From contig NZ_QTJP01000001.1 in assembly GCF_003391115.1 (NCBI RefSeq), positions 1,798,001 to 1,862,000 on the forward strand: a DNA stretch of 64,000 bases, read 5' to 3'. Position numbers and translations under genes: made by a program. Below, piece after piece: positions 1 to 9,078 of this stretch (position 1 is the first letter of the stretch; each line of letters begins with the position of its first letter). The notes under the pieces are model-generated. The model saw nothing but the letters and a program-made list of their open reading frames with translations. It searched no databases and was not told the DNA's origin. Origin of the DNA: Sphingomonas crusticola. GTDB taxonomy: Bacteria > Pseudomonadota > Alphaproteobacteria > Sphingomonadales > Sphingomonadaceae.

Positions 1-253
1 GCAGATAGGTGATCCGGCCGCGCAACTTCGACCAGCATTCGGTCTTGGGCGCGAACTCGTCGAGACCCGCACGCAGATCCTCATCACTGCCGTCGCGCGA
101 GCCGATGCCGAGGATATGCAGATCCTCACCGATCAGCCCGTCGCCACACAGATTGGCGATCGCCGGCACCAGCAGCCGCCGCGCGAGATCGCCGGTCGCG
201 CCAAAGATCACCAGCGTGGCGGGAGGCGATGGCTTGAGCTTGGTCGCCGCCAC
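1..253 (-). CDS. zwf: Glucose-6-phosphate dehydrogenase, N-terminal part (cut by window edge)
   Basis: Only the first 84 or so codons lie in the window. The protein oxidises glucose 6-phosphate to 6-phosphogluconolactone with NAD(P)+, feeding the pentose phosphate and Entner-Doudoroff routes. The visible N-terminus contains the dinucleotide-binding fingerprint LVIFGATGDLARRLLVPA near residues 13-30, which is diagnostic for the family. The start is taken as the GTG at 253, because an in-frame TAG lies five codons upstream and no ATG fits. It sits 62 bases after gnd on the same strand and probably belongs to the tkt / tal-pgi / gnd operon. Rest of the gene is unseen. Confidence 0.9.
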   Translation of the reverse strand, partial: MAATKLKPSPPATLVIFGATGDLARRLLVPAIANLCGDGLIGEDLHILGIGSRDGSDEDLRAGLDEFAPKTECWSKLRGRITYL

Positions 254-314
254 TAGGCCGCAACCCTACCGGCCAAGAGGACGCACGCGGCAAGATCAAA
301 AGCCCCGGCAATCC

Positions 315-1292
315 TCACTGCGGCATCTCGACGTGCCCGCCAAAGCCGAAGCGCATCGCCGACAGCACCTGATCGGCAAAGGTGTGATCCACCCGGCTGC
401 GGTAGCGCGCAAACAAGGCGGTGGTCAGCACGTTGGCCGGCACCGCTTCCTCCATTGCCGCCTCGACCGTCCAATGGCCCTCGCCGGAATCGGCCACGCG
501 GCCGGAGAAATTCTCGAGCATGGGGTCCTTGGCCAGCGCGATCGCGGTCAAATCGAGCAGCCAGGAGGAGATGACCGAGCCGCGCCGCCACACTTCGGCA
601 ATATCCTTGAGGTTGAGGTCGAACCTCTCCTCTTCGGGCAGCTTGTCCGACTTCTTGCCCTTCAGGATGTCGAAGCCCTCGGCATAGGCCTGCATCAGGC
701 CATATTCGATGCCGTTGTGGATCATCTTGACGAAGTGACCTGCGCCCGCCGGGCCGGCGTGGATATAGCCCTTCTCGGCCCGCAGATCTTCCTGGGCCAG
801 ACCCGGCGTACGCGGAATCGTGCCCATGCCCGGCGCCAGCGCGTCGAAGATCGGGTCGAGGTGATCGACCACCGCCACCGGCCCGCCGATCATCATGCAA
901 TAACCGCGCTCGAGGCCCCACACGCCGCCGGAGGTGCCGACATCGACATATTCGACGCCTTTCTCGCGCAGCGACTTGGCGCGGCGGATATCGTCCTTGT
1001 AGAAGGTGTTGCCGCCGTCGATGATGATGTCGCCGCTTGTCGCATGGTCGGCCAGCGCCGCGATCGTCTGCTCGGTCGGATCGCCGGCCGGGAGCATCAC
1101 CCAGAAGATCGCCGGATTTTCCAGCTTGCCGCGCAGATCGTCGAGGCCCGAGGCAGCGACCGCGCCCTCCTTCACCAGATCGTCGATCGCCTGCTGGTTG
1201 CGGTCATAGACCACCGCCTCGTGACCCGCCTTCATCAACCGCCGGACAATGCCGGCACCCATCCGGCCGAGGCCGATCATCGCGATCCGCAT
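315..1292 (-). CDS. gnd: 6-phosphogluconate dehydrogenase, decarboxylating, short form
   Basis: Converts 6-phosphogluconate to ribulose 5-phosphate and CO2. At 325 residues it belongs to the short, often NAD-preferring group rather than the ~470-residue form of enteric bacteria. The Rossmann motif GLGRMG lies at residues 7-12, the substrate loop [10 protein letters not shown] at about 92-101, and the catalytic K189 and N193 in [10 protein letters not shown]. It lies downstream of tal-pgi with a 136-base gap holding a palindromic repeat, and upstream of zwf. Cofactor preference cannot be read from sequence alone and is inference. Confidence 0.93.
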   Translation of the reverse strand: MRIAMIGLGRMGAGIVRRLMKAGHEAVVYDRNQQAIDDLVKEGAVAASGLDDLRGKLENPAIFWVMLPAGDPTEQTIAALADHATSGDIIIDGGNTFYKDDIRRAKSLREKGVEYVDVGTSGGVWGLERGYCMMIGGPVAVVDHLDPIFDALAPGMGTIPRTPGLAQEDLRAEKGYIHAGPAGAGHFVKMIHNGIEYGLMQAYAEGFDILKGKKSDKLPEEERFDLNLKDIAEVWRRGSVISSWLLDLTAIALAKDPMLENFSGRVADSGEGHWTVEAAMEEAVPANVLTTALFARYRSRVDHTFADQVLSAMRFGFGGHVEMPQ

Positions 1293-1321
1293 AAACTTCT
1301 CCAGCTTGCGACACTTCTACT

Positions 1322-1418
1322 TCGTCGCCCCGCACTTGTTCCGGGGTCCACCGCGCCGCGCGATCAAGTCACCCGGATTCGCGTCGCGGTGGATGCCGGG
1401 CCAGGCCCGGCATGACGA
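1322..1418. repeat. Paired-arm palindromic intergenic repeat (type A)
   Basis: Two 34-base arms, 1322-1355 and 1385-1418, are imperfect inverted repeats of each other; both run TCGTC ... CCACCGCG read inward. Each arm holds its own small GC hairpin. The unit fills most of the gap between tal-pgi and gnd. The same design recurs at 8928, 25533, 53379 and 62364. It may act as a transcript-stabilising or attenuating structure between the two genes, which is inference. Confidence 0.75.
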
Positions 1419-1428
1419 TAAAAGGAGG

Positions 1429-4233
1429 TCAGTTGTTCAACGCTTCGGTCACCAACGCTTCGAGCCGGCTGAGGTCGCCGGTCTTGAGGTGCACGCGCAG
1501 CACGCGCTGTCCGCGCTCCGCCAGCACGTCGAGATCGCCCCGCGCCTGCGCAATCTGGACATTGCCGAACGTCGCCTTGCGCCCCGGTATGGCGAGGTCG
1601 GGATCGGGGTGGCGCGTAATCTCGATGAACACGCCGCTCTTGGGTCCGCCCTTATAGGCCTGGCCGGTCGAATGGAGGAAACGCGGGCCGAAGCCCGCAA
1701 TGGTGGCGACGCCTCTGGCCTCGACCACCGCCTCGCGCATGCGGGCGATCACCGCCTCATGCTCGTCATTGCGTTCGATATAGGCCAGGAAACCGACATA
1801 ATCGCCCGGGTTGGCGCTGGCCAAATGGGTGCGCAGGATTTCGACCGGATCGCTCGGCGCGAATTCATGCTCGCCCGGTGCGAAGAAGGCGAGTTCCGCA
1901 TGCTCATGGAACGGCGTCTCCGGGGCGAGGCTGCCGGATTGCTCGTAGGCATCCACCAGCTCGCGCGTCTTGATCTTGGCGTCCTCGACGTCGGGTTGGT
2001 CGAACGGATCGATCCCGATCACCGCACCCGCGACGGCCGTGGCGATCTCCCACCGGAAGAATTCCTGGCCGATCAGATATTTGTCGGACAGACCGATCTT
2101 CACCACCGGCTGGCCGGCGGCGATCAACGCATCGACATGGGCGTCAAGCTCCGCATCCTCGTCGCCCTTGAGCGACAGCACCGCGAAGATCCGGTCCCTG
2201 CCATAGTCTTCCGCCGGGCTCAGCGGCTCGAGGTCGACCGGCACGATGCCCTTGCCATGCTTGCCGGTGGATTCGGCGATGAGCTGCTCCAACCAGGCGC
2301 CGACCGGCTCCAGCTCGGGCGTGGTCAGGATGGTGAGCTTGTCGCGCCCCGAAACCGACGCTTCGCCGAGAATGGCGCCGAGGTGGAAGCCGGGATTGAC
2401 GCCGGGAGGCGCATCGGGCCCGCAGGCCTGCACCATCGGCGCGGCCTTGGCGAAGAAATCGTCGACGTCGATGCCCATCAGCGCCGCCGGCACCATGCCG
2501 AACACCGACAATACCGAATAGCGACCGCCAATCGCCGGGTCGCCGAGGAAGATGGCGGAATAGCCATGCTCCCTGGCGAGTTTCTCGAGCTTCGAGCCCG
2601 GATCGGTCACCGCGATGAAGCGGCTGCCATCCTTGCCCGCCAGCTCCCAGAAATAAGCCCGCAGCAATTCCGGCTCCATCGTCGAGCCCGACTTGGAGGC
2701 GACGAGGAACAGCGCCTCGCTCGGGTCGATCTTGCCGGCGATGGTGCGGATCTGGCCGGGATCGGTCGAATCGAGCGCGTGCACGGTGGGCGAGCCCGGC
2801 GCGGCGCCGATCATCTCGGCTAGCACTTCCGGCCCGAGGCTGGAGCCGCCCATGCCGAGCAACACCACATCCTTATGCCCCTTGGCCTTCTCGCCCAACG
2901 CCTTGAGCGCCGCATGATCGACCTGCTTGCCCTGGCCGGCCGCGAGCCAGCCGAGCCATTTAGCCTCGTCTCCGCCGGTCCACAGCGACGCGTCATGCTG
3001 CCACAGCCGCCGCGTCCAGGCTTCGGCCCGCGCCGTCTCGAGCCGCGCCTCGACCGCCTTGCCCAGCGCGTCGGGCAAGGACGCATCCAGCGTCGCGAGC
3101 TTGTCGCCCGCCAGCGCCGCGCGCTTGGCCGCGATCGCGCCGAGCAGCGCATCGGCCGCATCGGCGAACAATTTCACGCCGTCATGGACCAGCGCCTCGG
3201 TCACACCGGGCAGGTCGAGCCCGAGCCGGTCCGCCTCGGCCAGCACATGCTTGGCCTCGTCGACATTGGCATCCAGCGTCCGCGCCAGCGTGCCGTGATC
3301 GCGAAACGCGTCCATCGTCTTGGGCGGCAGCGTGTTGACCGTCTCCGGCCCGATCAGGCTGTCGACATAGAGCGTGTCGGGATAGGCCGGATCCTTGACC
3401 CCGGTCGACGCCCATAGCAGCCGCTGCGGCTGCGCGCCCTTCGCGGCGAGCGCCTTCCAGCGGTCCGACGCGACGAACGCCAGATACCATTGATAGGCCA
3501 TCTTGGCGTTAGCGATTGCGACCTTGCCGCGGACCGCCTTCAGCGCGTCGGACTCCGGATCATTGGCGGCCAGCCGCGTATCGATCTTCTTGTCGATCTG
3601 CGCGTCGATGCGGCTGACGAAGAAGCTGGCGACGCTCGCGATCTTGTCGATCGGCTCACCCTTCTTCACGCGCGCTTCGAGACCCGCGACATAGGCTTCG
3701 GCCACCGCGATATAGCTTTCCAGGCTGAACAGCAGCGTGACGTTGATGTTGAGCCCGTCCTCGATCAGCTGACGGATGGCGGGCGCGCCGGCCTTGGTGC
3801 CCGGCACCTTGATCATGAGATTGGGTCGGTCGACCTGCGGCCACAGGCGGCGCGCTTCCTCGATCGTCGTCTCGGTGCCGTTGGCGAGATAAGGCGAAAC
3901 TTCCAGGCTGACATAGCCGTCGAGCCCGCCGGTGCGGTCGTAGACCGGGCGCAACGTATCCGCCGCCGCCTTGATGTCGCTGATCGCGAGCGCTTCGTAC
4001 GTGTCTGTGATCGAGGCGCCGGCATGCGCCTGCACGAACTGGCTGAACTCCTCGTCATAGGCCTCGCCATGGCCCATCGCCTTCTCGAAGATCGAGGGGT
4101 TGGAGGTGACGCCGGTGACGCCATCCTCCTCCACCAGTTTCTTGAGGCCGCCCTCTTTCAGGAAGGTGCGGTCGACGAAATCGAGCCACGGCGCCTGGCC
4201 GCTGGCGCGCAGCTGATCGAGCAGACTGGTCAT
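1429..4233 (-). CDS. tal-pgi: Bifunctional transaldolase / glucose-6-phosphate isomerase
   Basis: A 934-residue fusion. Residues 1 to about 370 are a transaldolase of the mycobacterial/cyanobacterial type, with VTSNPSIFEKA at 42-52 and the Schiff-base lysine K142 in LMIKVPGTKAG. From about residue 390 the protein is a glucose-6-phosphate isomerase, with HALDSTDPGQI and VASKSGSTMEPELL as sugar-phosphate binding loops. One polypeptide thus links sedoheptulose/erythrose phosphate exchange to fructose 6-phosphate/glucose 6-phosphate interconversion. It starts one base after the tkt stop, so the two are almost certainly co-transcribed and coupled. Fusions of this kind are known in acetic acid bacteria and sphingomonads. 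Confidence 0.95.
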   Translation of the reverse strand: MTSLLDQLRASGQAPWLDFVDRTFLKEGGLKKLVEEDGVTGVTSNPSIFEKAMGHGEAYDEEFSQFVQAHAGASITDTYEALAISDIKAAADTLRPVYDRTGGLDGYVSLEVSPYLANGTETTIEEARRLWPQVDRPNLMIKVPGTKAGAPAIRQLIEDGLNINVTLLFSLESYIAVAEAYVAGLEARVKKGEPIDKIASVASFFVSRIDAQIDKKIDTRLAANDPESDALKAVRGKVAIANAKMAYQWYLAFVASDRWKALAAKGAQPQRLLWASTGVKDPAYPDTLYVDSLIGPETVNTLPPKTMDAFRDHGTLARTLDANVDEAKHVLAEADRLGLDLPGVTEALVHDGVKLFADAADALLGAIAAKRAALAGDKLATLDASLPDALGKAVEARLETARAEAWTRRLWQHDASLWTGGDEAKWLGWLAAGQGKQVDHAALKALGEKAKGHKDVVLLGMGGSSLGPEVLAEMIGAAPGSPTVHALDSTDPGQIRTIAGKIDPSEALFLVASKSGSTMEPELLRAYFWELAGKDGSRFIAVTDPGSKLEKLAREHGYSAIFLGDPAIGGRYSVLSVFGMVPAALMGIDVDDFFAKAAPMVQACGPDAPPGVNPGFHLGAILGEASVSGRDKLTILTTPELEPVGAWLEQLIAESTGKHGKGIVPVDLEPLSPAEDYGRDRIFAVLSLKGDEDAELDAHVDALIAAGQPVVKIGLSDKYLIGQEFFRWEIATAVAGAVIGIDPFDQPDVEDAKIKTRELVDAYEQSGSLAPETPFHEHAELAFFAPGEHEFAPSDPVEILRTHLASANPGDYVGFLAYIERNDEHEAVIARMREAVVEARGVATIAGFGPRFLHSTGQAYKGGPKSGVFIEITRHPDPDLAIPGRKATFGNVQIAQARGDLDVLAERGQRVLRVHLKTGDLSRLEALVTEALNN

Positions 4234-4234
4234 C

Positions 4235-6310
4235 TTAATTGCCCTTCCCGAGCAGTTCGTTGGCGACCTTCACGATATGGTCGGCGCTGAAGCCGAACTT
4301 GTCCTGAAGCTTGGCGATCGGTGCCGACGCGCCGAAGGTCGACATGGTGATGGTGCGGCCGGTGCGGCCGACATAGCGATCCCAACCGACCTCGCTGCCC
4401 ATCTCGACGGCGATCCGCGCGTCGATGCCGGGCGGCAGGACCGCATCCTTATAGGCCTGGTCCTGCTTCTCGAAGAGGTACCAGCTCGGCATGGACACGA
4501 CCTGGGAGCGCACGCCCGCTTCGATCAGCTTCTCGTGCGCAGCAACGACCAGGCTCACTTCGGACCCGGTGCCGATCAGCACGACTTCCGGGTCGTCCGA
4601 ACCGGCAAGCACATAAGCGCCCTTCATCAGCCCCTCGGCGCCGGCATATTTGGTGCGATCCAGCGTCGGCATCGCCTGACGCGAAAAGATCAATGCGGTC
4701 GGCTGGTCGCCCGAAAGCAAGGCGGCCTTCCAGGCCCATGCCGTCTCGTTCGCATCGCCGGGCCGGATCACGTTCAGGCCCGGAATCGCGCGCAGGGACA
4801 CCAGCTGCTCGATCGGCTGATGGGTCGGGCCATCCTCCCCGACACCGATCGAATCGTGCGTGAACACGAACGCAACGCCAATCTCCATGATCGCGGCAAG
4901 CCGGATCGGCGGCCGCATATAATCGGAGAAGACCATGAAGGTCGCCGAATAGGATCGCAGGTGCGACAGCGCCATGCCGTTGACCGCCGCGCCCATGCCA
5001 TGCTCGCGCACGCCGAAATGGAGGTTGCGCGCGTCATAGCTGCCCGCCTGGAACGAGCCGCCATTATCGATCAGCGTCTTGGTCGAAGGCGCCAGATCGG
5101 CCGATCCGCCGACCAGCCACGGCAGCTTGGGCGCGATCGCGTTCAGGACCTTGCCGCCCGCATCGCGCGTCGCCATGCCCTTTTCGTCTGCCGGGAAGGT
5201 CGGGATGTCCGCGTCCCAGCCCTCCGGCAATTTGTCGGCGAGCAGCGCGCCCAGTTCCTTGCCCAGTTCCGGCTCGGCCGCCTTGTAGCGCTCAAGCATC
5301 TCGAACCATGTCTCGCGCAACGGCTTGCCGCGCCCGGATATGGCGGCGTGGAAGCGCTCCGCAACGCCGTCCGGCACCAGGAATTGGGCATCTTCCGGCC
5401 AGCCATAGGCCTTCTTGGTGCCGCGGATATCGTCGGCGGTCATCGCCTCGCCATGCGCCTTGGCGGTGCCCTGGATCGAGCTGCCATAACCGATGATGCT
5501 GTGCACGACGATGAAGGTCGGCTTGTCGTCGGTCGCCTTGAACGTCTCGATCGCCGCCGCGACGGCAGCGGTATCGTTGGCGTCGTTCACGTGAATAACG
5601 TTCCAGCCATAGGCCTCGAACCTTTTGCCGACATCCTCGTCGAAGGCGAGATCGGTGCCGCCCTCGATCGACACATGGTTCGAATCGTAGATCCAGCACA
5701 GGTTGGACAGTTTCAGATGACCGGCGAGGCTCGCGCCTTCGCTCGCCACGCCCTCCATCATGTCGCCGTCGCCGCACAACGTATAAATGTCGTGATCGAA
5801 CAGCGTGTAGCCGTCGCGATTATAGCGCGCCGCCAGCCAGCGCTCGGCGATCGCCATGCCGACCGAATTGCCGCAGCCCGCGCCCAGCGGCCCGGTCGTC
5901 GTCTCGACCCCGGTCGTGTGGCGATATTCGGGATGGCCTGGAGTCTTGGACGAAAGCTGGCGGAAATTCTTGATGTCGTCGAGGCTGACCGCTTCGGCGC
6001 CGCTCAACTTGCCGTCCTTGTCGATCTCCTTGATCCCGGCGAGATGGATCAGCGAATAGAGCAGCATCGAGGCATGGCCGACCGACAGCACGAAACGGTC
6101 GCGATTGGGCCAATCCGGCCGGTCGGGATCGGTACGCAGATATCGCGACCACAAGGTATAGCCCACCGGCGCCAGCCCCATCGGCGTGCCGATATGGCCG
6201 GACTTCGCCTTGGCGACCGCGTCCATCGAAAGCGTGCGGATCGTGTCGATCGCTAGCCGGTCGGGCGAGCCGTCCTCGTGAAGGTCGGTGGGCGCGGGCT
6301 GGGTCGACAT
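4235..6310 (-). CDS. tkt: Transketolase
   Basis: Thiamine-diphosphate enzyme that transfers two-carbon units between ketose and aldose phosphates. The 691-residue length is normal. Visible signatures are the early HIGTPMGLAP segment, the thiamine-diphosphate motif beginning CGDGDMMEGVASEGAS, and the pyrimidine-domain motif HDSIGVGEDGPTHQPIEQL. It is the first gene of the minus-strand unit tkt, tal-pgi, gnd, zwf, so a promoter is expected in the 107 bases between it and rpiA. A GAAGGGAA stretch a few bases upstream of the ATG serves as ribosome binding site. Product assignment is secure. Confidence 0.97.
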   Translation of the reverse strand: MSTQPAPTDLHEDGSPDRLAIDTIRTLSMDAVAKAKSGHIGTPMGLAPVGYTLWSRYLRTDPDRPDWPNRDRFVLSVGHASMLLYSLIHLAGIKEIDKDGKLSGAEAVSLDDIKNFRQLSSKTPGHPEYRHTTGVETTTGPLGAGCGNSVGMAIAERWLAARYNRDGYTLFDHDIYTLCGDGDMMEGVASEGASLAGHLKLSNLCWIYDSNHVSIEGGTDLAFDEDVGKRFEAYGWNVIHVNDANDTAAVAAAIETFKATDDKPTFIVVHSIIGYGSSIQGTAKAHGEAMTADDIRGTKKAYGWPEDAQFLVPDGVAERFHAAISGRGKPLRETWFEMLERYKAAEPELGKELGALLADKLPEGWDADIPTFPADEKGMATRDAGGKVLNAIAPKLPWLVGGSADLAPSTKTLIDNGGSFQAGSYDARNLHFGVREHGMGAAVNGMALSHLRSYSATFMVFSDYMRPPIRLAAIMEIGVAFVFTHDSIGVGEDGPTHQPIEQLVSLRAIPGLNVIRPGDANETAWAWKAALLSGDQPTALIFSRQAMPTLDRTKYAGAEGLMKGAYVLAGSDDPEVVLIGTGSEVSLVVAAHEKLIEAGVRSQVVSMPSWYLFEKQDQAYKDAVLPPGIDARIAVEMGSEVGWDRYVGRTGRTITMSTFGASAPIAKLQDKFGFSADHIVKVANELLGKGN

Positions 6311-6417
6311 GTGATTCCCTTCTGTGGACGTCGGGCAGAGGGCCGATAGACCCGATATTGCGGCAGGTGCAACGCCTGGCAGGGGCTATTAACCCTTTCT
6401 CCCAAGGTAGGGCGGCT

Positions 6418-7104
6418 TTAGCCCGAGATAAGCCGTTCGCGGACGATTATTTGCCCGGCATCGGCCAAATAGAGCGCGTCCACCTCGTCGATGAACAGAC
6501 CGTGCCCTATCATGCCGGGAATCGATGACAGCTGCGCGGCAAGCGCGGCCGGGTCGGCCAGCATGCCGAAATGGCAGTCGAAGACGATATTGTCCTGATC
6601 CGTGCGATGCGGTTGGCCGTCCCGGAGGCGTAGGACGACCCTGGCACCCAGCCGCTCCAGCGCGGCCGCCACAAACGCCTGCGCGAACGGCAGCGTCTCG
6701 CACGGCACCGGCATCGCGCCGAGCTGGGCGACCGCCTTTGATCCGTCCGCGATCACCACCATCCGCCGGGCCGATGCCGCGACGCATTTCTCGCGCAGCA
6801 TCGCCCCGCCTGCGCCCTTGAGCGCGCGCATGTGCGGATCGATCTCGTCGGCGCCGTCGATGGCAAGATCGACCGACGAGACTTCCGAAAACGGCAGGAC
6901 GCTTATTCCCAGCGCCTTGGCCTGCGCCTCGCTTTTCAGCGACGTCGCCACCGCCCGGAATTTGAGCCCGGCCGCATGCCGCCGCCCCAGTTCGTCGATC
7001 AGGAACGCCGCGGTCGAGCCGGTGCCCAGCCCGACCAGCATACCGTCCTTCACCTCATCGGCGGCGGCGATTGCGGCGAGGCGTTTATCATCATCCTGGG
7101 GCAT
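6418..7104 (-). CDS. rpiA: Ribose-5-phosphate isomerase A
   Basis: Interconverts ribose 5-phosphate and ribulose 5-phosphate. The 228-residue protein has all RpiA hallmarks: GLGTGSTAAFLIDELG near residues 26-41, DGADEID with catalytic aspartates near 83-89, and KGAGGAMLREK. It lies 107 bases upstream of tkt on the same strand and completes the non-oxidative pentose phosphate set in this cluster (tkt, tal, rpiA). Whether it shares a transcript with tkt is not clear from sequence. Neither the length nor the composition is unusual. Confidence 0.95.
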   Translation of the reverse strand: MPQDDDKRLAAIAAADEVKDGMLVGLGTGSTAAFLIDELGRRHAAGLKFRAVATSLKSEAQAKALGISVLPFSEVSSVDLAIDGADEIDPHMRALKGAGGAMLREKCVAASARRMVVIADGSKAVAQLGAMPVPCETLPFAQAFVAAALERLGARVVLRLRDGQPHRTDQDNIVFDCHFGMLADPAALAAQLSSIPGMIGHGLFIDEVDALYLADAGQIIVRERLISG

Positions 7105-7211
7105 GGCGCGTCAGATGCGCCGTCGCCAGGCTGCAAACAAGCCCGGCGCTTTCAGGCGGGCTCCGGCGCATGGCAAAGCTCGGCGTGCGAAACCATTCCG
7201 GCCGCCCTCGC

Positions 7212-7973
7212 CTATCGCCGCACCCGCCCGAAACCGAGCGCCGCCAGCCACCCGAGCAACAACGACAGCGCGATCGCGGCCAGGCCGTATAGCAGGGGAT
7301 AGGTCTCCGCCGCCGTGGCCACGAAGCGCTCGAACCCCGATTTGCCGATCGCGATTTCGCGCGTTGCCGCCGCCACGATCCGGCCGTCGCGAATAAGATA
7401 GGTCTCGGCGGTATAATTGCCGATCGGCACGCGCGCCGGGATCGGCACCAGCGCGCGATACAGCACGCCCTCGCGGACCGACACCGTGCCGACATGTTCG
7501 GTATAAAGCCCGCCGCGACGCTTGAGCTCCACCAGGCCGCGCTGAAACCGCGCCTGCTCGTTCGCGCTGGAGCCATTCGCCGGCGACAGCAGCAGGTTGC
7601 CGATGCCGATCTCGTAAATGGCGGCCGTGCGCGGCGACACGAGTTGATCGAGCGGGCGTGAGGTCGCGACCGCGTAGAAGCTCGGAACCGAACGAAAACG
7701 CTCGCTCGCATGATTGACCCAGATGCCGGCCACCATGGCCTTTTCCCGCACCAGCAGAGGCTCTGACGGGCCCTTGATCACCACCACGATGTCGGTATCC
7801 GGCGCCGGCGCCCGCCCGCCCGGATAGAGGATCGCCCCGAACAGCAGCAGGTCTGCTCCCGTGAAGCTGTAGGCAATGTCGATCCTGGTATCGGACACGT
7901 CGGGCACCAGCCGCGGCTCGGCCGCACCCATCAGCAGCGGCCACGCGGCGAGCCAGGCGAGCCGGCGTCTCAC
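7212..7973 (-). CDS. TIGR02186-family membrane protein
   Basis: A 253-residue protein of the alphaproteobacterial family TIGR02186, whose function is unknown. It has an N-terminal signal-like segment (LAWLAAWPLLMG), a beta-rich periplasmic body with conserved GADLLLFGAI and IVVVIKGP segments, and one C-terminal membrane span (about residues 228-248). The start is the GTG at 7973, whose GTGA overlaps the stop of the upstream TauE gene, indicating translational coupling. In alphaproteobacteria this family commonly stands beside TauE/SafE exporters, so a role as periplasmic partner of the exporter is a reasonable inference. No catalytic motif is visible. Confidence 0.85.
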   Translation of the reverse strand: MRRRLAWLAAWPLLMGAAEPRLVPDVSDTRIDIAYSFTGADLLLFGAILYPGGRAPAPDTDIVVVIKGPSEPLLVREKAMVAGIWVNHASERFRSVPSFYAVATSRPLDQLVSPRTAAIYEIGIGNLLLSPANGSSANEQARFQRGLVELKRRGGLYTEHVGTVSVREGVLYRALVPIPARVPIGNYTAETYLIRDGRIVAAATREIAIGKSGFERFVATAAETYPLLYGLAAIALSLLLGWLAALGFGRVRR

Positions 7974-8881
7974 AGGCCTTGTACCGTATAGATGGCGTCG
8001 GGCCGCCAGGTCAGGCCGATCGCCATCCGGATCGCCACCGCCAGCACGATCAGCGCGAGCATCAGCCGCGCCCGTTCGGGGCGCACCCGCTGAACCAGCC
8101 GCGACCCAATCTGCGCGCCGATCACCGAACCGATCAGCAGCAGCCCCGCCAGCACCAGATCCACCGCATGCGTGGTGAGCGCATGGACCAGGGTCGTCGT
8201 CGCGGTTACGAACAGCCCCTGGAACAGGGAGGTGCCGACCACCACCCGCGTCGATACGCCAAAGATGTAAATCATCGCCGGCACCAGGATGAAGCCGCCG
8301 CCGACCCCCATAAGCACCGTCAGCAAGCCGGTCACCAGCCCCAGCAGGAAGGGTGCGAGCGGCGAAATGTAGAGGCCCGCGCCATAGAAGCGCCACCGCA
8401 TCGGCAGCGCCGCCACCAGCCGGCGATGCCGTTTCTGCGCGGGGGGCGATGTCCCCCGTTTCTGCGCCGCCGCGGTGCGGATCGATTCCCGCGCCATCGT
8501 CAGGCCGATCCAACCCAGCATCGCGACATAGAGCAGGCCGATGATCGTATCGATCTGTCCGGTCGACTGAAGCAGGCGGAAGATGAAACCCCCGATCACC
8601 GAGCCGACCGCACCGCCCGCGACCAGCACCGCCCCCATGCGGAAATCAACGCCCTGCCGCTTGCTGTGCGCCAGCAGGCCGGAGACGCTGGTGCCGGTGA
8701 TCTGCGTCGCCGAAGATGCCACCGCGACCGCCGGCGGCACCCCGTAGAAGATCAGCAATGGCGTCGTCAGAAAGCCGCCACCGACCCCGAACATGCCCGA
8801 CAAGATGCCGACCGCGCCACCGAGCAGCACGATCACCAGCGCGTTGACCGACAGGCCTGCGATGGGGAGGTAAAGGTGCAT
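7970..8881 (-). CDS. Sulfite/organosulfonate exporter, TauE/SafE family
   Basis: A 303-residue polytopic inner-membrane protein. It shows the internal duplication typical of the family: LSGMFGVGGGFLTTPLLIF near the N-terminus and LTVLMGVGGGFILVPAMIY in the second half. TauE/SafE proteins are anion exporters or uptake channels for sulfite, sulfoacetate and related compounds; the substrate here is not deducible. I place the start at the ATG at 8881 (MHLYLPIAGLSV), because upstream codons run into the palindromic repeat and look non-coding. The stop overlaps the start of the TIGR02186 gene. Confidence 0.88.
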   Translation of the reverse strand: MHLYLPIAGLSVNALVIVLLGGAVGILSGMFGVGGGFLTTPLLIFYGVPPAVAVASSATQITGTSVSGLLAHSKRQGVDFRMGAVLVAGGAVGSVIGGFIFRLLQSTGQIDTIIGLLYVAMLGWIGLTMARESIRTAAAQKRGTSPPAQKRHRRLVAALPMRWRFYGAGLYISPLAPFLLGLVTGLLTVLMGVGGGFILVPAMIYIFGVSTRVVVGTSLFQGLFVTATTTLVHALTTHAVDLVLAGLLLIGSVIGAQIGSRLVQRVRPERARLMLALIVLAVAIRMAIGLTWRPDAIYTVQGL

Positions 8882-8927
8882 GGCGGCGTTAGACCCGCTC
8901 CCGGCTGGCCTTTCAACCCGCACTCTC

Positions 8928-9054
8928 CGTCGCCCCAGCGAAGGCTGGGGCCCATGTCGCTCAGGGCTGGGCTGGGACGGTGAGGTAGCAACAACGCGCC
9001 GGCGGCATTCCGTGTTGAAAGAGCCATGGATGCCAGCCTCCGCTGGCATGACGG
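8928..9054. repeat. Paired-arm palindromic intergenic repeat (type A)
   Basis: The left arm begins CGTCGCCCCAGCG and the right arm ends with its inverted, diverged copy GCTGGCATGACGG. Each arm folds locally around AGGCTGG/CCAGCCT. It lies in the divergent gap between the TauE gene and the plus-strand hydrolase gene and must therefore lie close to both promoters. Confidence 0.7.
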
Positions 9055-9078
9055 CCTTGATAGCGAGTAGAAACCCTC

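Noticed and set aside
5586-5600. TTCACGTGAA core inside tkt, like the centre of parS.
   Set aside because: Only the central 10 bases match; the flanking T/G and C/A positions needed by parS do not, and it is far from parAB.
4277-6256. A 659-codon open frame antisense to tkt (and similar long antisense frames opposite uvrA, rsh, the TonB receptor and tal-pgi).
   Set aside because: GC-rich codon use leaves the opposite strand open; the predicted proteins are Arg/His/Asp-rich without domains, while the sense proteins match known families end to end.
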